A stretch of 64,000 nt of DNA from Methylocaldum szegediense (GCF_949769195.1 NZ_OX458333.1:3415001-3479000); one strand, 5' to 3'. Positions 8,899 to 17,981 are shown, numbered from the stretch's first letter. The notes: generated by a model not told the origin, from the letters alone. Program-made: numbers and translations.

Positions 8899-10248
8899 CT
8901 ATAGTCCATACTTCTTCCGCTTGCGCCAAAAGGTCGCCCTACTCATGCCGAGCATCTGCGCGGCGCGGTCGATACGGCCACGGGCGGACGCCAGCGCCCG
9001 ACGAATGCGATCCGCCTCGCTCTCAGCCGCCGGTATGTTGGGGACCGATGGTGATTGGGGCTCTTCACGAAATTCGGGCGGCAAATCCTCGACTTGCAGT
9101 ACATCGCTTCGGCCAACGGCAAATGCGTATTCAACGACATTTTGCAGTTCGCGCACGTTGCCTGGCCAGTGATAATCCAGCAGCACTCGCATGGCCTCGG
9201 GTTCTATGCTCTGGATGCGGCGCGGCCCTTGAACATTGTGGCGATCAATGAAGTGCTGCAAAAGAAGACTGATATCCTGACGCCGTGCCCGCAGGGGCGG
9301 CAAGAAGATGGGCACGACCCGCAGCCGATACATCAAGTCCTCGCGGAAACGCCCGGCTTTGACTTCCTCGCGCAATGAACGGTGAGTGGCCGCGACGATG
9401 CGTACGTCCACTGTGATCGGGTGATCGCCGCCGACCGGGATAAATGTTTTTTCCTGCAGTACACGTAGCAGCTTGGCTTGCAGTTCAAGCGGCAGTTCGG
9501 CGACTTCGTCCAGGAAAAGAGTGCCGCCGTCAGCGCGCTTGAACAGCCCCTGGTGGTCCTTGACGGCACCGGTGAACGCACCGCGCACATGTCCAAACAA
9601 TTCGCTTTCCAGTAGATGGGCGCTTAGAGCGGCGCAGTTGATGGCGAGGAACGGATGGTCGCGGCGGTGGCTTTCTTCGTGCAGGGCCTGAGCGACCAAC
9701 TCCTTGCCGGTTCCCGATTCGCCCCGGATTAAGACCGTTGCATCGGTCTGGGCCACATTGCGGATGATTTGGAAAGCCTGCTTCAGCGCGGGGTCTCGTG
9801 TGATGAGGCCGTGAAAGACTTCTGCCTCGTTGGCCGGCGGCGTTCCGATGTCCTTACGATTGGGTTCCGGTTCAGGCCAAAGTATTTCGATGGCTCCGGC
9901 GAAACGACCCTGAGCGTCAAAAAAAGCCTGAGCGGAGCGTTTGACACGGATGGTTCCACCCTTGGCGTGCTCGACCTCGAACGGGATACCCCGAATCTTT
10001 CCTTCTTGAACGACGCTGCTCCAACCATCGTGATCGTGGCAGCGGATGACGGAACCGCAAGGTCTCCCTAAGACCTGCTCGCTGGAGAAGCCGAACAAGC
10101 GCTCGGCTCCGCGGCTCCAAAACAGGATTTCACCGTCGGCATTGATCGCAAACACGGCGCCGCCCATCAATTCGGCTAAGGTCGACAACGCTTTGTCGGG
10201 TCCGACGGCACTCAACCAACGATTCAGAAAAGGCGAGAACTGGGTCAC
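8899..10248 (-). CDS. FisR-like PAS-domain sigma-54-dependent activator (probable sulfane sulfur sensor)
   Basis: 449 residues: an N-terminal PAS domain (about 20-130, with [23 protein letters not shown]), an AAA+ sigma-54 interaction domain (about 150-375; Walker A GESGTGKE near 174, GAFTGA near 222, Walker [10 protein letters not shown] near 240) and a C-terminal Fis-type helix-turn-helix ([20 protein letters not shown]). The PAS domain carries two cysteines, C64 and C70, in [12 protein letters not shown]. In Cupriavidus, FisR of this architecture uses cysteines in its N-terminal domain to sense sulfane sulfur and switches on persulfide dioxygenase and sqr genes from sigma-54 promoters. Here the divergent neighbour is a persulfide dioxygenase gene with a sigma-54 promoter and repeated half-sites in between, so the same role is inferred. 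The assignment rests on architecture and context, not on a demonstrated ligand. Confidence 0.82.
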   Translation of the reverse strand: MTQFSPFLNRWLSAVGPDKALSTLAELMGGAVFAINADGEILFWSRGAERLFGFSSEQVLGRPCGSVIRCHDHDGWSSVVQEGKIRGIPFEVEHAKGGTIRVKRSAQAFFDAQGRFAGAIEILWPEPEPNRKDIGTPPANEAEVFHGLITRDPALKQAFQIIRNVAQTDATVLIRGESGTGKELVAQALHEESHRRDHPFLAINCAALSAHLLESELFGHVRGAFTGAVKDHQGLFKRADGGTLFLDEVAELPLELQAKLLRVLQEKTFIPVGGDHPITVDVRIVAATHRSLREEVKAGRFREDLMYRLRVVPIFLPPLRARRQDISLLLQHFIDRHNVQGPRRIQSIEPEAMRVLLDYHWPGNVRELQNVVEYAFAVGRSDVLQVEDLPPEFREEPQSPSVPNIPAAESEADRIRRALASARGRIDRAAQMLGMSRATFWRKRKKYGL

Positions 10249-10273
10249 AAGGGGATAATCAAATGGTTTCGTA

Positions 10274-10334
10274 ATGTTTCATATGGCATGTTTTGTTTCA
10301 TGTAATGTATCACATGAAACGCCGGATGAAACAT
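10274..10334. promoter_or_regulatory. Cluster of GTTTCAT half-sites, probable activator-binding UAS
   Basis: Four copies of (A)TGTTTCAT or its complement lie within 61 bp: 10274-10282, 10294-10303, 10312-10320 and 10326-10334. The middle two form an inverted repeat with perfect 9-bp arms, GTTTCATGT and ACATGAAAC. A weaker fifth copy, GTGAAACA, is at 10363-10370. The array sits 85-145 bp upstream of the -24/-12 promoter, the usual distance for enhancer sites of sigma-54 activators, and just upstream of the divergent activator gene, so autoregulation is also possible. Confidence 0.75.
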
Positions 10335-10417
10335 TCGATTGATGGCGGCTTGTTCGGGAGTCGTGAAACACCGGTAAAAATGCGGGTTTCCGTGGTGAGA
10401 GGGGGTTCCAAGAATAT

Positions 10418-10433
10418 AGGCATAGTCCTTGTA
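10418..10433 (+). promoter_or_regulatory. Sigma-54 (-24/-12) promoter of the persulfide dioxygenase operon
   Basis: AGGCATAGTCCTTGTA matches the TGGCACGN4TTGCA consensus at the critical GG and TTG positions with exact spacing (GGCA at 10419-10422, TTG at 10429-10431, A at 10433). Start of transcription is expected near 10445, 40 bp before the ATG at 10486. A sigma-54 activator gene and its likely binding sites lie directly upstream. Confidence 0.78.
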
Positions 10434-10485
10434 AGGTATTAGTCAGATAGGTCTCGCGGATTCCCGATCCGTAAGGAGCGACACA

Positions 10486-11190
10486 ATGATCTTCAGACAA
10501 CTTTTCGAGCCCGACATATTCACTTACACCTATTTGCTCGGCTGTGAGCGTACCCGCCGCGCAGTGCTGATCGACCCGGTAGCGACCGAAGTCGACAACT
10601 ATATCGATCTCTTGAAGAAGCTTAGTCTCAAGCTTCTTTACACGATGGAGACGCATGTCCATGCCGACCACATTACCGGTTCGGGGCTTCTACGGGAGCG
10701 CCTGGGGAGCAAAAGCGTCGTACATCGTGATGCAGGCGCTATGTGTGCCGACCTTCTGGTTACCGACGGCGTTCTGCTTCAGGTGGGAGACATCGAAATC
10801 GAGGTACGCCATACGCCGGGCCATACCAATGGCTGCGTCAGTTATGTCGTCGGCGATCGGGTATTTACCGGCGACGCCTTGTTCATCGGCGGGTGTGGGC
10901 GTACCGACTTTCAGCAAGGCGATGCCGGGCGGCTGTACGACAGCGTCACCAGCAAGCTATTCACGCTGCCGCCGGACACGTTGGTCTACCCTGGCCATGA
11001 TTACAACGGTAATACGGTGTCCACTATCAAGCAGGAGGTGGCTAAGAATCCGCGGCTGGGCGGCGGGAAGACCCGAGAGGAATTCATCGATATCATGAGC
11101 AAACTCGATCTGCCATACCCCAAGTACATCAACCAGGCATTGCCGGCCAATCGAGCCTGTGGCCGGGAACCCGCCGTGCGTCACGGTTGA
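10486..11190 (+). CDS. Persulfide dioxygenase-like MBL-fold protein (ETHE1/Blh type)
   Basis: 234-residue metallo-beta-lactamase-fold enzyme. Visible metal-binding motifs are HVHADH at about 56-61, HTPGHTNGCVSY at about 109, TGDALFIGGCGRTDFQQG at about 128 and YPGHDYNG near the C-terminus. The CGRTDFQ and PGHDY signatures belong to ETHE1-type mononuclear iron enzymes, which oxidise glutathione persulfide to sulfite and glutathione in the cytoplasm, rather than to glyoxalase II. The start is supported by AAGGAG. It is the first gene after the sigma-54 promoter and is followed by a TauE/SafE transporter gene that could export the sulfite product. No sulfide:quinone oxidoreductase is adjacent. 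An arginine- and alanine-rich tail after YINQALPANRACG is slightly unusual. Confidence 0.87.
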   Translation: MIFRQLFEPDIFTYTYLLGCERTRRAVLIDPVATEVDNYIDLLKKLSLKLLYTMETHVHADHITGSGLLRERLGSKSVVHRDAGAMCADLLVTDGVLLQVGDIEIEVRHTPGHTNGCVSYVVGDRVFTGDALFIGGCGRTDFQQGDAGRLYDSVTSKLFTLPPDTLVYPGHDYNGNTVSTIKQEVAKNPRLGGGKTREEFIDIMSKLDLPYPKYINQALPANRACGREPAVRHG

Positions 11191-11217
11191 GGATCGCGTC
11201 GCCGGATGAACATTGCT

Positions 11218-11256
11218 GCAACCCGGCCTCTGCGCGTGGTTCGGAGGCTGGGTTGC
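11218..11256 (+). other. Intercistronic hairpin between persulfide dioxygenase and TauE genes
   Basis: GCAACCCGGCCTC (11218-11230) can pair with GAGGCTGGGTTGC (11244-11256): 13 pairs with one mismatch and a 13-nt loop. There is no U-tract. It may tune the relative expression or stability of the two halves of the transcript. Confidence 0.55.
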
Positions 11257-11280
11257 GCATGATCTGATGGAGCGAGAACC

Positions 11281-12201
11281 ATGACCCTAGTCGTCATCCT
11301 ATCGCTCGTGATCGGCTTGCTGCTCGGGCTGCTCGGCGGTGGAGGATCGATTCTCACGGTTCCGGTGCTGGTTTATCTGCTCGATATCGAGCCGAAAACA
11401 GCGATTGCCACATCGCTGGTCGTCGTGGGAGTCACTAGCTTTGCTGCCGTCATTAATTATGCCCGACGCGGGCGGGTCTGTTGGCGAACGGGACTCATTT
11501 TTGGCGTTGCGGGTATGGTGGGCGCGTACGGCGGCGGACGCCTCGCGGCCTTTGTTCCGGGCGGCGTGCTGTTGTTACTGTTCGCTGCGATTATGTTCGC
11601 CACGGCTTTGGCGATGCTACGTGGGCGACGGCCAACCGGTGCGGATGCTGGCAGGGTCAAGCCGGTTTGTCCGCGCGATCTCCCTTTGTTGGCTATCATT
11701 TTCGACGGCCTCATGGTCGGTGCGCTGACCGGATTGATCGGTGCCGGGGGTGGCTTCTTGGTGGTGCCGGCGCTGAATTTGCTCGGTGCCTTGCCCATGC
11801 ACGCGGCAATCGGCACATCATTGCTGGTTATCGCCATGAAATCGTTCGCCGGCCTCGCCGGATATATCAGTCATGTCAGGATCGATCTCCAGCTGGTTTC
11901 CATCGTTACCGGCTTTGCCGTCCTCGGGAGCCTGTTTGGTGGCTTGCTTTCGCGGCGTGTAAGCGGACCAGCGCTGCGCCGGATTTTCGCGCTGTTCGTC
12001 ATCGGGGTCGCCTGCTACCTCTTGTACAAAGAGATCACCTTTGAATTAATCGCCGAAACGAAAGAAACGCTGCTGAAGCATTCTGATTTTCTTTGGGGCA
12101 TGGCGACCATGCTGGGTGTTGTTGCAATCGTCTGGCTCTGGCGATGGATACATAGCCAAGGTTTGCACCAAAAAAAAAGCATGTACGCTGAATTACGGTA
12201 A
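11281..12201 (+). CDS. TauE/SafE family transporter, probable sulfite exporter
   Basis: 306-residue polytopic inner-membrane protein. It contains the family's two internally related halves, each with a glycine-rich turn (GLLGGGGSILTVPVLVYL at about residues 17-34 and GLIGAGGGFLVVPALNLL at about 153-170), each followed by an IATSL/IGTSL motif. About eight hydrophobic segments are visible, with a C-terminal one near 275-297. TauE/SafE proteins export sulfite or sulfonate-derived anions. Placement directly behind a persulfide dioxygenase, whose product is sulfite, makes sulfite export the likely job. The spacing of 90 bp and the hairpin between them suggest one transcript with internal control. 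Substrate is inferred. Confidence 0.82.
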   Translation: MTLVVILSLVIGLLLGLLGGGGSILTVPVLVYLLDIEPKTAIATSLVVVGVTSFAAVINYARRGRVCWRTGLIFGVAGMVGAYGGGRLAAFVPGGVLLLLFAAIMFATALAMLRGRRPTGADAGRVKPVCPRDLPLLAIIFDGLMVGALTGLIGAGGGFLVVPALNLLGALPMHAAIGTSLLVIAMKSFAGLAGYISHVRIDLQLVSIVTGFAVLGSLFGGLLSRRVSGPALRRIFALFVIGVACYLLYKEITFELIAETKETLLKHSDFLWGMATMLGVVAIVWLWRWIHSQGLHQKKSMYAELR

Positions 12202-12284
12202 TGCGCCGGATGCCGCTGTAAGCGTGATTTCGGTAAGATTGCGCCCGTTTGCATTGAACACCGATCTATCGGACAGGACTAAAC

Positions 12285-12944
12285 ATGCGTTTACCGTTTC
12301 CCCGCTCGGGGCTTTATGCCATCACCCGGGAAGCTTATCCTGATGAGCAGGCCCTGTTTGATGCCGTGGCAGCCGCTATTCGGGGAGGGGCAGCGGTGAT
12401 TCAGTACCGGGCCAAGACGCCGCGCGATCCGTTGGGCGAGACGGCCGGTCTTTTGGCGATCTGCCGTGCAGCCGGGGTGCCGCTGATTATCAATGACGAT
12501 GTAGACCTGGCCCGCCGCATCGGTGCCGACGGCGTACATTTGGGCAAGGAGGATATGTCGCTGACGGAAGCGCGGGCCACTTTGTGGCCGGACGCCATCG
12601 TCGGCGTATCCTGCTACGATTCCGTTGATCTGGCAATCCAGGCCGAAACTTGCGGCGCTAGCTATGTCGCGTTCGGCCGTTTCTTCCCGTCCAAGACGAA
12701 ACCCGATGCGCCGTGCGCTCGACTGGAAACGCTTGCGGAGGCCAAAAGCCGCCTTCGCATTCCTATCGTCGCGATTGGCGGCATAACGCCGGAGAATGGC
12801 GGATTACTTCTGAAAGCCGGTGCGGATCTCTTGGCCGTGATCGAAGCCGTATTCGGGGCGCCGGATCCGGGCGTTGCGGCGGCGGCGTTCTTGCCGTTGT
12901 TTAGCGAGAGCAAGAGCGAGTCGGCCGTATCGGAGATGCCCTAA
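12285..12944 (+). CDS. thiE: Thiamine-phosphate synthase
   Basis: Joins hydroxymethylpyrimidine diphosphate and thiazole phosphate to thiamine monophosphate. The 219-residue TIM-barrel protein shows QYRAKT (pyrophosphate binding), PLIINDDVDLARRIGADGVHLGKEDM, VGVSCYD, FGRFFPSKTKP and IVAIGGITPENG, all in family order. Length is normal. It starts 83 bp after the TauE gene, and the 3' flank has no clear terminator. No TPP riboswitch was found upstream, so regulation is not evident. Confidence 0.95.
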   Translation: MRLPFPRSGLYAITREAYPDEQALFDAVAAAIRGGAAVIQYRAKTPRDPLGETAGLLAICRAAGVPLIINDDVDLARRIGADGVHLGKEDMSLTEARATLWPDAIVGVSCYDSVDLAIQAETCGASYVAFGRFFPSKTKPDAPCARLETLAEAKSRLRIPIVAIGGITPENGGLLLKAGADLLAVIEAVFGAPDPGVAAAAFLPLFSESKSESAVSEMP

Positions 12945-13126
12945 AAAAAATCCTGCTTAGCGATGAATTTCAGCCAAGCGAAGTTGCCACGATGGAGATC
13001 AATTGTGAAAGTGCGTTTGGCCTTTAAGATTAGGCTAGATCGCTATCGTGTGCTGGAAATGGAGCATTCGATTCGGTCGCTCGGCCATTAGCCGGTACCC
13101 CGATCCCGTATAACATCCGCGGAATT

Positions 13127-13876
13127 ATGGACTGGAGCTGGTTTTTCACTAATTTTTTCGCTGCGTTGCTCCTGCCTCCGCTCAACATGCTCATTATCGC
13201 AGCGTTCGGTTTCTGGCAGCTCAAGATACGGCCTCGGGTAGGTATTGGGTTGATCGCCGGTGGGCTTTTTGGACTCGGGTTGCTGTCGACACCTTATGTG
13301 TCTAGTCGTCTGTTGGCTACGCTCCAGGTTCCACCTCTGCCGAACTCGGACCACGATGCGGAAGCCATTGTGATTCTCGGTGGCGGCATTCGCTCGAGCG
13401 CGCCGGAATACGGCGGCGGTGCAACCATCAATGCGCGTACTCTGGAAAGGCTTCGATACGGAGCGTCCTTGTACCGCAAAACCGGAAAACCGATCTTGGT
13501 CACCGGTGGTGCCCCCGTAGGCGCCCCGGTGGAAGGTCCCATCATGCGCTCGATCTTGGAGAACGAGTTCGGCGTCCCGGTCCGCTGGGTCGAAAGCAGG
13601 TCCAGAAATACAAGGGAGAACGCCCAATTCTCCTCGCCGATTCTCAGGCAAGCAGGCATACGCCGGATTTATCTCGTTAGCCATTGCTGGCACCTGCCGC
13701 GAGCGATTCCTGAGTTCGAGCGGGAAGGCTTGGATGTGGTTCCTGCCGGAACGGGATATGTGTCGACGGGCCGCGTCAGGCTGTTCGATTTTGTGCCCAG
13801 CTACCTGGCCATAACCAACAGCGCCTTCGCACTTCACGAATGGATCGGGTTGGCGTGGTATCGGATCCGAGGCTGA
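13127..13876 (+). CDS. YdcF/ElyC family protein (DUF218)
   Basis: 249 residues with two N-terminal membrane segments (about 3-28 and 35-60) and a DUF218 domain from about 78 onward. Typical motifs are AIVILGGGIRS, ILVTGGAP, VESRSRNTRENAQFS and IYLVSHCWHLPRAIPEFEREG. ElyC and SanA relatives affect envelope and peptidoglycan or undecaprenyl-phosphate metabolism at low temperature in enterobacteria; the enzymatic activity is not established. The domain should face the periplasm or cytoplasmic face depending on topology, which two N-terminal helices leave as cytoplasmic-N, cytoplasmic-domain or the reverse. Transcribed alone. Confidence 0.82.
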   Translation: MDWSWFFTNFFAALLLPPLNMLIIAAFGFWQLKIRPRVGIGLIAGGLFGLGLLSTPYVSSRLLATLQVPPLPNSDHDAEAIVILGGGIRSSAPEYGGGATINARTLERLRYGASLYRKTGKPILVTGGAPVGAPVEGPIMRSILENEFGVPVRWVESRSRNTRENAQFSSPILRQAGIRRIYLVSHCWHLPRAIPEFEREGLDVVPAGTGYVSTGRVRLFDFVPSYLAITNSAFALHEWIGLAWYRIRG

Positions 13877-14008
13877 TGGCGGGCAATTTAGAGAGCGATC
13901 ACAAATTGGCGCAGAGTCTTGTTAGCTCAACAGGCTACTGCAATCCATGCGCCGCCTAGTCATCTGGGTGAGCTCCGAAAGCAGCAGCTGCTGACTTAAG
14001 AAACAGTC

Positions 14009-14245
14009 CTAAGGGTTTCTTACCGCCATGGGCTCACGGAAGGGTGTCGCGAACGTTAAAACCGGCGAAGCCGACAGGCGTTCGTATTCCCGCCGAGCGC
14101 GTCTCGAAATTACCGTAGATAAGACTCGGCGCCGGATCTTTCGGATAGCGGGTGTCTCGTCGGTTTGGGTTTTCAGCCGCCCGGTCAACGTTGCCAGCAC
14201 GGAAAGCAGAGAGTCTTCGACCGGACGCCTAACCGGGGCGCTCAT
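14009..14245 (-). CDS. Possible small protein translationally coupled to the chemoreceptor gene
   Basis: 78-residue ORF whose ATG overlaps the stop codon of the upstream chemoreceptor gene (ATGA at 14245-14242). Such coupling is typical of real operon genes. The product is basic and Ser/Arg-rich ([21 protein letters not shown]) without recognisable domain, signal or membrane segment. The overlap could be chance, and no homology can be recognised by eye. Confidence 0.35.
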   Translation of the reverse strand: MSAPVRRPVEDSLLSVLATLTGRLKTQTDETPAIRKIRRRVLSTVISRRARREYERLSASPVLTFATPFREPMAVRNP

Positions 14246-15819
14246 TCGTCGCCCTGGGCGAAACGATTCATCAGGTTTTCGAGATCTACCGCCAACTGCA
14301 GAGCCTGTTCACTGGTGTTGGCCGTTCGTTCGGCTTCTTGCGCAATGGTCTTGGTTTTTTGGTTGATGTTTTCAATATTGCGCATGATCTCCTGGGTTAC
14401 GCAGGACTGCTCTTCAACCGCGCTCGCCACTTGGACGTTCATACCGTTGATTTCTTCGATTGTCTCCGTGATCTCTGAGAGTGTGTGGTTACAGATTTCC
14501 GCCTGCTGCACGCTCGCCTGGGCTTGTTGCCGCCCCTTCTCCATCACGACTGCCGCCTCTCGCGCACCTCTCTGCAGCCGCTCTACGATTTGTTGGATTT
14601 CCCGTGTCGAGTTCTGGGTGCTGGATGCGAGCTTGCGAACTTCTTCGGCGACGACCGCGAAACCTCGTCCTCTGTCGCCGGCCCGGGCGGCTTCGATTGC
14701 GGCATTCAGCGCCAACAGATTGGTTTGCTCGGCAATGTCGCGAATCACTTTTACCACGAGGTCAATGCCTTTGCTTTCCTGTTCCAGTTGCGCGATGACC
14801 CTTGCCGCATTCTCGACTTCGTGAGCCAGGTCGTCTATCGCGATGCTGGTCTGCCCGACCGCCTGCTTGCCCTTGCCGGCTGCTTGCGTCGCGCGGTCGG
14901 CAGCGGACGCGGCTTCAGCCGCGCTGCGAGCGATCGCCTGAACGGTGGCGGTCATTTCGTCGATGGCAGTCGCCACCAAGGCGATTTCCGACTCCTGCTG
15001 GGCAAGATCGCTGCTGGTCTGGGCTGCGGCCTGGCGGGTCTGGGTCGCCATGGCTTGGAGTCGGCCGGCGGCGTCGTCGAAGCGCCCGATAACGGTTCGC
15101 AGTCGAGCCTGCAGGGAAAGCATGGCGGTTTGCAATTGGCCCACTTCGTCGTTCCGGCCGGCATAAACCTTTCGGGCGATGCCGTTATCGATGAACCGCT
15201 TGGAATAGTCCGCCGCTTGGGTGAGTGGCTTGGTCAAAAGCCGAGCCATGACGGCCGCAACTGCCAAACTCGCGGCGGTGGTGGCAACAAACACGGGATC
15301 GAACTCGCCCCGGACGAAATGGACGACCGGGAGAGGCGCTAGGGCGACCACGAATCCGACGAACGTTTTTGCTGCGAAACCCAGATCGGAAAGCGACGCT
15401 CGCTTTAGCTTTTTTTCGCGCATCGAACGGTAAAGGTTTTCTGCCCTGGCGACATGCTCAGGCGAAGGCCTGACTCTTACCGACTCGTAACCGACCACCC
15501 GGTCTTTATCGAGCATCGGCATGACGAAAGCGTCGACCCAATAGTAATCTCCATTCTTGCAGCGATTTTTTACGATGCCCATCCAGGGGTTCCGGTTCTT
15601 GATGGTGGACCAGAGATCAGCGAAGGCTTCCGGCGGCATGTCTGGATGTCGGACCAGATTGTGACTCTTGCCGAGCATTTCCTCGGCGGTGAAGCCGGCT
15701 ACCGCTTGAAAGTCCTTGTTTGCGTACGTAACGATGCCCTTTAGGTCGGTGGTCGAGATGAGTTGTGTGCCGGCAGGATAGGTTCTTTCGTGATCGGTGA
15801 CGGGCAGATTGATTCTCAT
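14242..15819 (-). CDS. Aer-like methyl-accepting chemotaxis protein with N-terminal PAS domain
   Basis: 525 residues. A PAS domain at about 10-115 ([24 protein letters not shown], then [25 protein letters not shown]) matches aerotaxis receptors that bind FAD and report redox or energy state. A short membrane anchor follows at about 150-200 without periplasmic domain, then a HAMP-like region and the MCP signalling domain with the highly conserved hairpin tip ([19 protein letters not shown]). The C-terminus (RFAQGDE) lacks the CheR-docking pentapeptide. The protein should form trays with CheA/CheW in the membrane and mediate movement towards favourable energy conditions. No other chemotaxis or flagellar gene is in the window. 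A possible coupled small gene follows. Confidence 0.88.
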   Translation of the reverse strand: MRINLPVTDHERTYPAGTQLISTTDLKGIVTYANKDFQAVAGFTAEEMLGKSHNLVRHPDMPPEAFADLWSTIKNRNPWMGIVKNRCKNGDYYWVDAFVMPMLDKDRVVGYESVRVRPSPEHVARAENLYRSMREKKLKRASLSDLGFAAKTFVGFVVALAPLPVVHFVRGEFDPVFVATTAASLAVAAVMARLLTKPLTQAADYSKRFIDNGIARKVYAGRNDEVGQLQTAMLSLQARLRTVIGRFDDAAGRLQAMATQTRQAAAQTSSDLAQQESEIALVATAIDEMTATVQAIARSAAEAASAADRATQAAGKGKQAVGQTSIAIDDLAHEVENAARVIAQLEQESKGIDLVVKVIRDIAEQTNLLALNAAIEAARAGDRGRGFAVVAEEVRKLASSTQNSTREIQQIVERLQRGAREAAVVMEKGRQQAQASVQQAEICNHTLSEITETIEEINGMNVQVASAVEEQSCVTQEIMRNIENINQKTKTIAQEAERTANTSEQALQLAVDLENLMNRFAQGDE

Positions 15820-16211
15820 AGGATCGCCTAATGGATTCCACTCGAACGGGAGTGCGGAAATCCGTTTTCCATGTCGGCCGTCGAGATAGGAGTCGTTTAG
15901 TTATTCTTGGAATTGCCGAGCGCGCTCGCATCCAGAGATGCAGCCGAGACTGCGTCGGGGACGACTTAAATTATAGGTAAGAGAGCCGTTTTTAAATGTG
16001 CGAACCGATTTTGTAGGCGTGTTTTAGAGAAATCTAAATCGCGTTCTCGGATTCGCATATTTGCCAAGCTGGACTAATTTTTAGGCCAATTCTCCTTAAA
16101 ACTTCTGTCCACCGGGTCCGCAGCATCGTCGTGGTCTTTCGGGACGGCGCCGAGGTCAACCGCCCGCCCGGAGGTCCCGGTCTGTTGCTGCCTATTTCTT
16201 AGAGGTCCGTG
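15820..16211. other. Divergent intergenic region, 392 bp
   Basis: Separates the Aer-like gene (minus) from the HerA-like gene (plus). The middle part (about 15965-16090) is distinctly AT-richer than the surroundings and probably holds both promoters. It includes a small palindrome TTTAGA-GAAA-TCTAAA at 16023-16038. A flagellar sigma-28-like element for the chemoreceptor was considered but has wrong spacing. No RNA gene or ORF is evident. Confidence 0.4.
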
Positions 16212-17867
16212 ATGCCTGAACAAACCGATACGCTGATTGGCCACCTGTTAGAAGTCCGCAATGGTCGATTCGTAGCCAAGTTGCTGAACGAGAAAGACGG
16301 TTTTCGCCCGACGCTGAAAGCGGCCGACGAGGTCAAGGTGGTCGGGCAGGTAGGTTCTTACGTGTCCGTCCGTCAGCACGGCTTTCGATCGTTGGCCTTG
16401 ATCAATCACGTAGAGGCGGATCGTTCCGACGGGAGGCGCTGCCGTTCTGCGGCCGGCTGCTTGGTTGCGCTGACGCCGCTCGGGCAGATCACCGAGGATG
16501 GTGTATTCCATCGCGGGGTAAGGCATTTTCCGACACCCGGCGCGGAGGTTCACATCGTAGCCGAGGAGGAAATTGATTCGATTTTCGCGAAGCACCGGCA
16601 GTACCAGTTCGAATTCGGTCATCTCCACAGCCATCCCTCGACGGCCGTTCATTTGGATCCGTCGGCCTTGTGCAGCCGCCATTTCGCGATTCTCGGACAG
16701 TCCGGCTCCGGTAAGTCATGGTCGGTGGCAAGCCTTATTCAGCGCATGGTCGATGCCATGCCGAACGCACACATCATCTTGCTCGATCTGCACGGCGAGT
16801 ATTGTTGGAGAGATCGAACCAGGGCTTTGCACTCCGCTTTCAAGCCGGAACAGACGCGTTATCTCGACGCGCGGGCGCTGGAGATTCCTTATTGGCTTAT
16901 GACCTTCGCGGAGTTAGTCGACTTGTTGGTTGACCGCAACGATCCGGGAGCCGCCATACAGACGGCGTTTTTACGCGAGACGATTTTCGAGTTGAAGAAA
17001 AAGGAGGCAAAAGTCCTTGATTTGGAGACGATTTCACTCGACTCGCCGATCTATTTTTCCTTGCGCGAGGTTTACGAGACCTTCAAAGAAGCGAATGAAT
17101 TCCGCACCGATTTCGGCAAGACCAAAGGCCCGCTGTTTGGTCAGTTCGACGAGTTTTTGGTCAAACTGCTAAGCCGGCTCAATGATGTGCGTTACGATTT
17201 TTTGCTCAATCCGGTGAGGCGAAACCGCTCGGAAACCCTGCCGGGGCTGTTGCGGGATTTCGTTGGCCTGGGCGATCCGAAATGCCAGGTCACAGTCATC
17301 GATCTGAGTCCGGTGCCGTTCGATGTTCGTCCGACGGTTTCTGCGCAGATCGGCCGGTTGGCCTTCGAATTCAATTACTGGAACCCGTTCAACCGCGAAT
17401 TCCCGATTCTGCTGGTCTGCGAGGAAGCTCATGCCTACATTCCCCGTGAATCCAACACCCAGTTCGAAGGAACTCGCAAGAGCATGGAACGCATCGCCAA
17501 GGAAGGACGTAAGTACGGCGTCGGCTTGGGCGTGATTAGTCAACGGCCCCACGAGCTGTCGGAAACAGTATTGTCTCAATGCGGTACATATATCTGTCTG
17601 CGCATTACCAATCCCGATGACCAGGATTACGTGCGCAAGCTGGTGCCGGAAGGCGAAACTGATTTGGTCGATATCTTGACTTCTCTCGGTCGCGGTGAAG
17701 CGATGATTCTCGGTGAGGCGATCCCGCTTCCCACCCGGACCCAGATTCACAAACCCGATCCTACGCCCAACAGCAACGATGCGGATTTCTACACCGCCTG
17801 GACATCGGGTCCGGAAAACTTGGACATTGAAGGTATCGTTGACCGCTGGAGACGGCAGGGAAGGTAA
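16212..17867 (+). CDS. HerA-like hexameric ATPase / DNA translocase (DUF87)
   Basis: 551 residues. The N-terminal 130 residues resemble the HAS beta-barrel of HerA, followed by a FtsK/HerA-type RecA fold with Walker A GQSGSGKS at about 162-169, Walker B FPILLVCEEAHAYIP at about 395-410, and EGRKYGVGLGVISQRPHELSETVLSQC containing the sensor glutamine and likely arginine finger. HerA proteins form hexameric rings that move on double-stranded DNA, in archaea with the NurA nuclease and in some bacterial defence modules with SIR2 or DUF4297 proteins. No nuclease or other effector gene is adjacent here, so this is a stand-alone copy whose role is unknown. The ATG at 16212 is preferred to the GTG at 16209 because of its spacing from AGAGG at 16201. 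Confidence 0.85.
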   Translation: MPEQTDTLIGHLLEVRNGRFVAKLLNEKDGFRPTLKAADEVKVVGQVGSYVSVRQHGFRSLALINHVEADRSDGRRCRSAAGCLVALTPLGQITEDGVFHRGVRHFPTPGAEVHIVAEEEIDSIFAKHRQYQFEFGHLHSHPSTAVHLDPSALCSRHFAILGQSGSGKSWSVASLIQRMVDAMPNAHIILLDLHGEYCWRDRTRALHSAFKPEQTRYLDARALEIPYWLMTFAELVDLLVDRNDPGAAIQTAFLRETIFELKKKEAKVLDLETISLDSPIYFSLREVYETFKEANEFRTDFGKTKGPLFGQFDEFLVKLLSRLNDVRYDFLLNPVRRNRSETLPGLLRDFVGLGDPKCQVTVIDLSPVPFDVRPTVSAQIGRLAFEFNYWNPFNREFPILLVCEEAHAYIPRESNTQFEGTRKSMERIAKEGRKYGVGLGVISQRPHELSETVLSQCGTYICLRITNPDDQDYVRKLVPEGETDLVDILTSLGRGEAMILGEAIPLPTRTQIHKPDPTPNSNDADFYTAWTSGPENLDIEGIVDRWRRQGR

Positions 17868-17958
17868 GCCGGCGGTGGTCTGAGCAAATTTTTGCCGTTC
17901 CAAGGAAAACCTGGGGCGGCAACGCCTTAGCTCGGCTCGCTGAAGCTCTTCCACAACC

Positions 17959-17981
17959 TTATCCACAGAAACGGTGGATAA
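17959..17981. promoter_or_regulatory. Pair of inverted DnaA boxes upstream of gyrA
   Basis: TTATCCACA at 17959-17967 is a perfect match to the DnaA box consensus TTATNCACA. GGTGGATAA at 17973-17981 is the complement of TTATCCACC (one mismatch). Together they form an inverted repeat with 8-bp arms and a 7-bp spacer, about 40 bp upstream of the gyrA -10 element and 111 bp before the start codon. Confidence 0.6.

Noticed and set aside
12202-12284. TPP riboswitch upstream of thiE
   Set aside because: The 83-bp gap is too short and lacks the conserved CTGAGA element.
15868-15900. Flagellar sigma-28-like elements (TAAA ... GCCGACAT) ahead of the Aer-like gene
   Set aside because: The spacing is 17 bp instead of 15 and the -10 has two mismatches.
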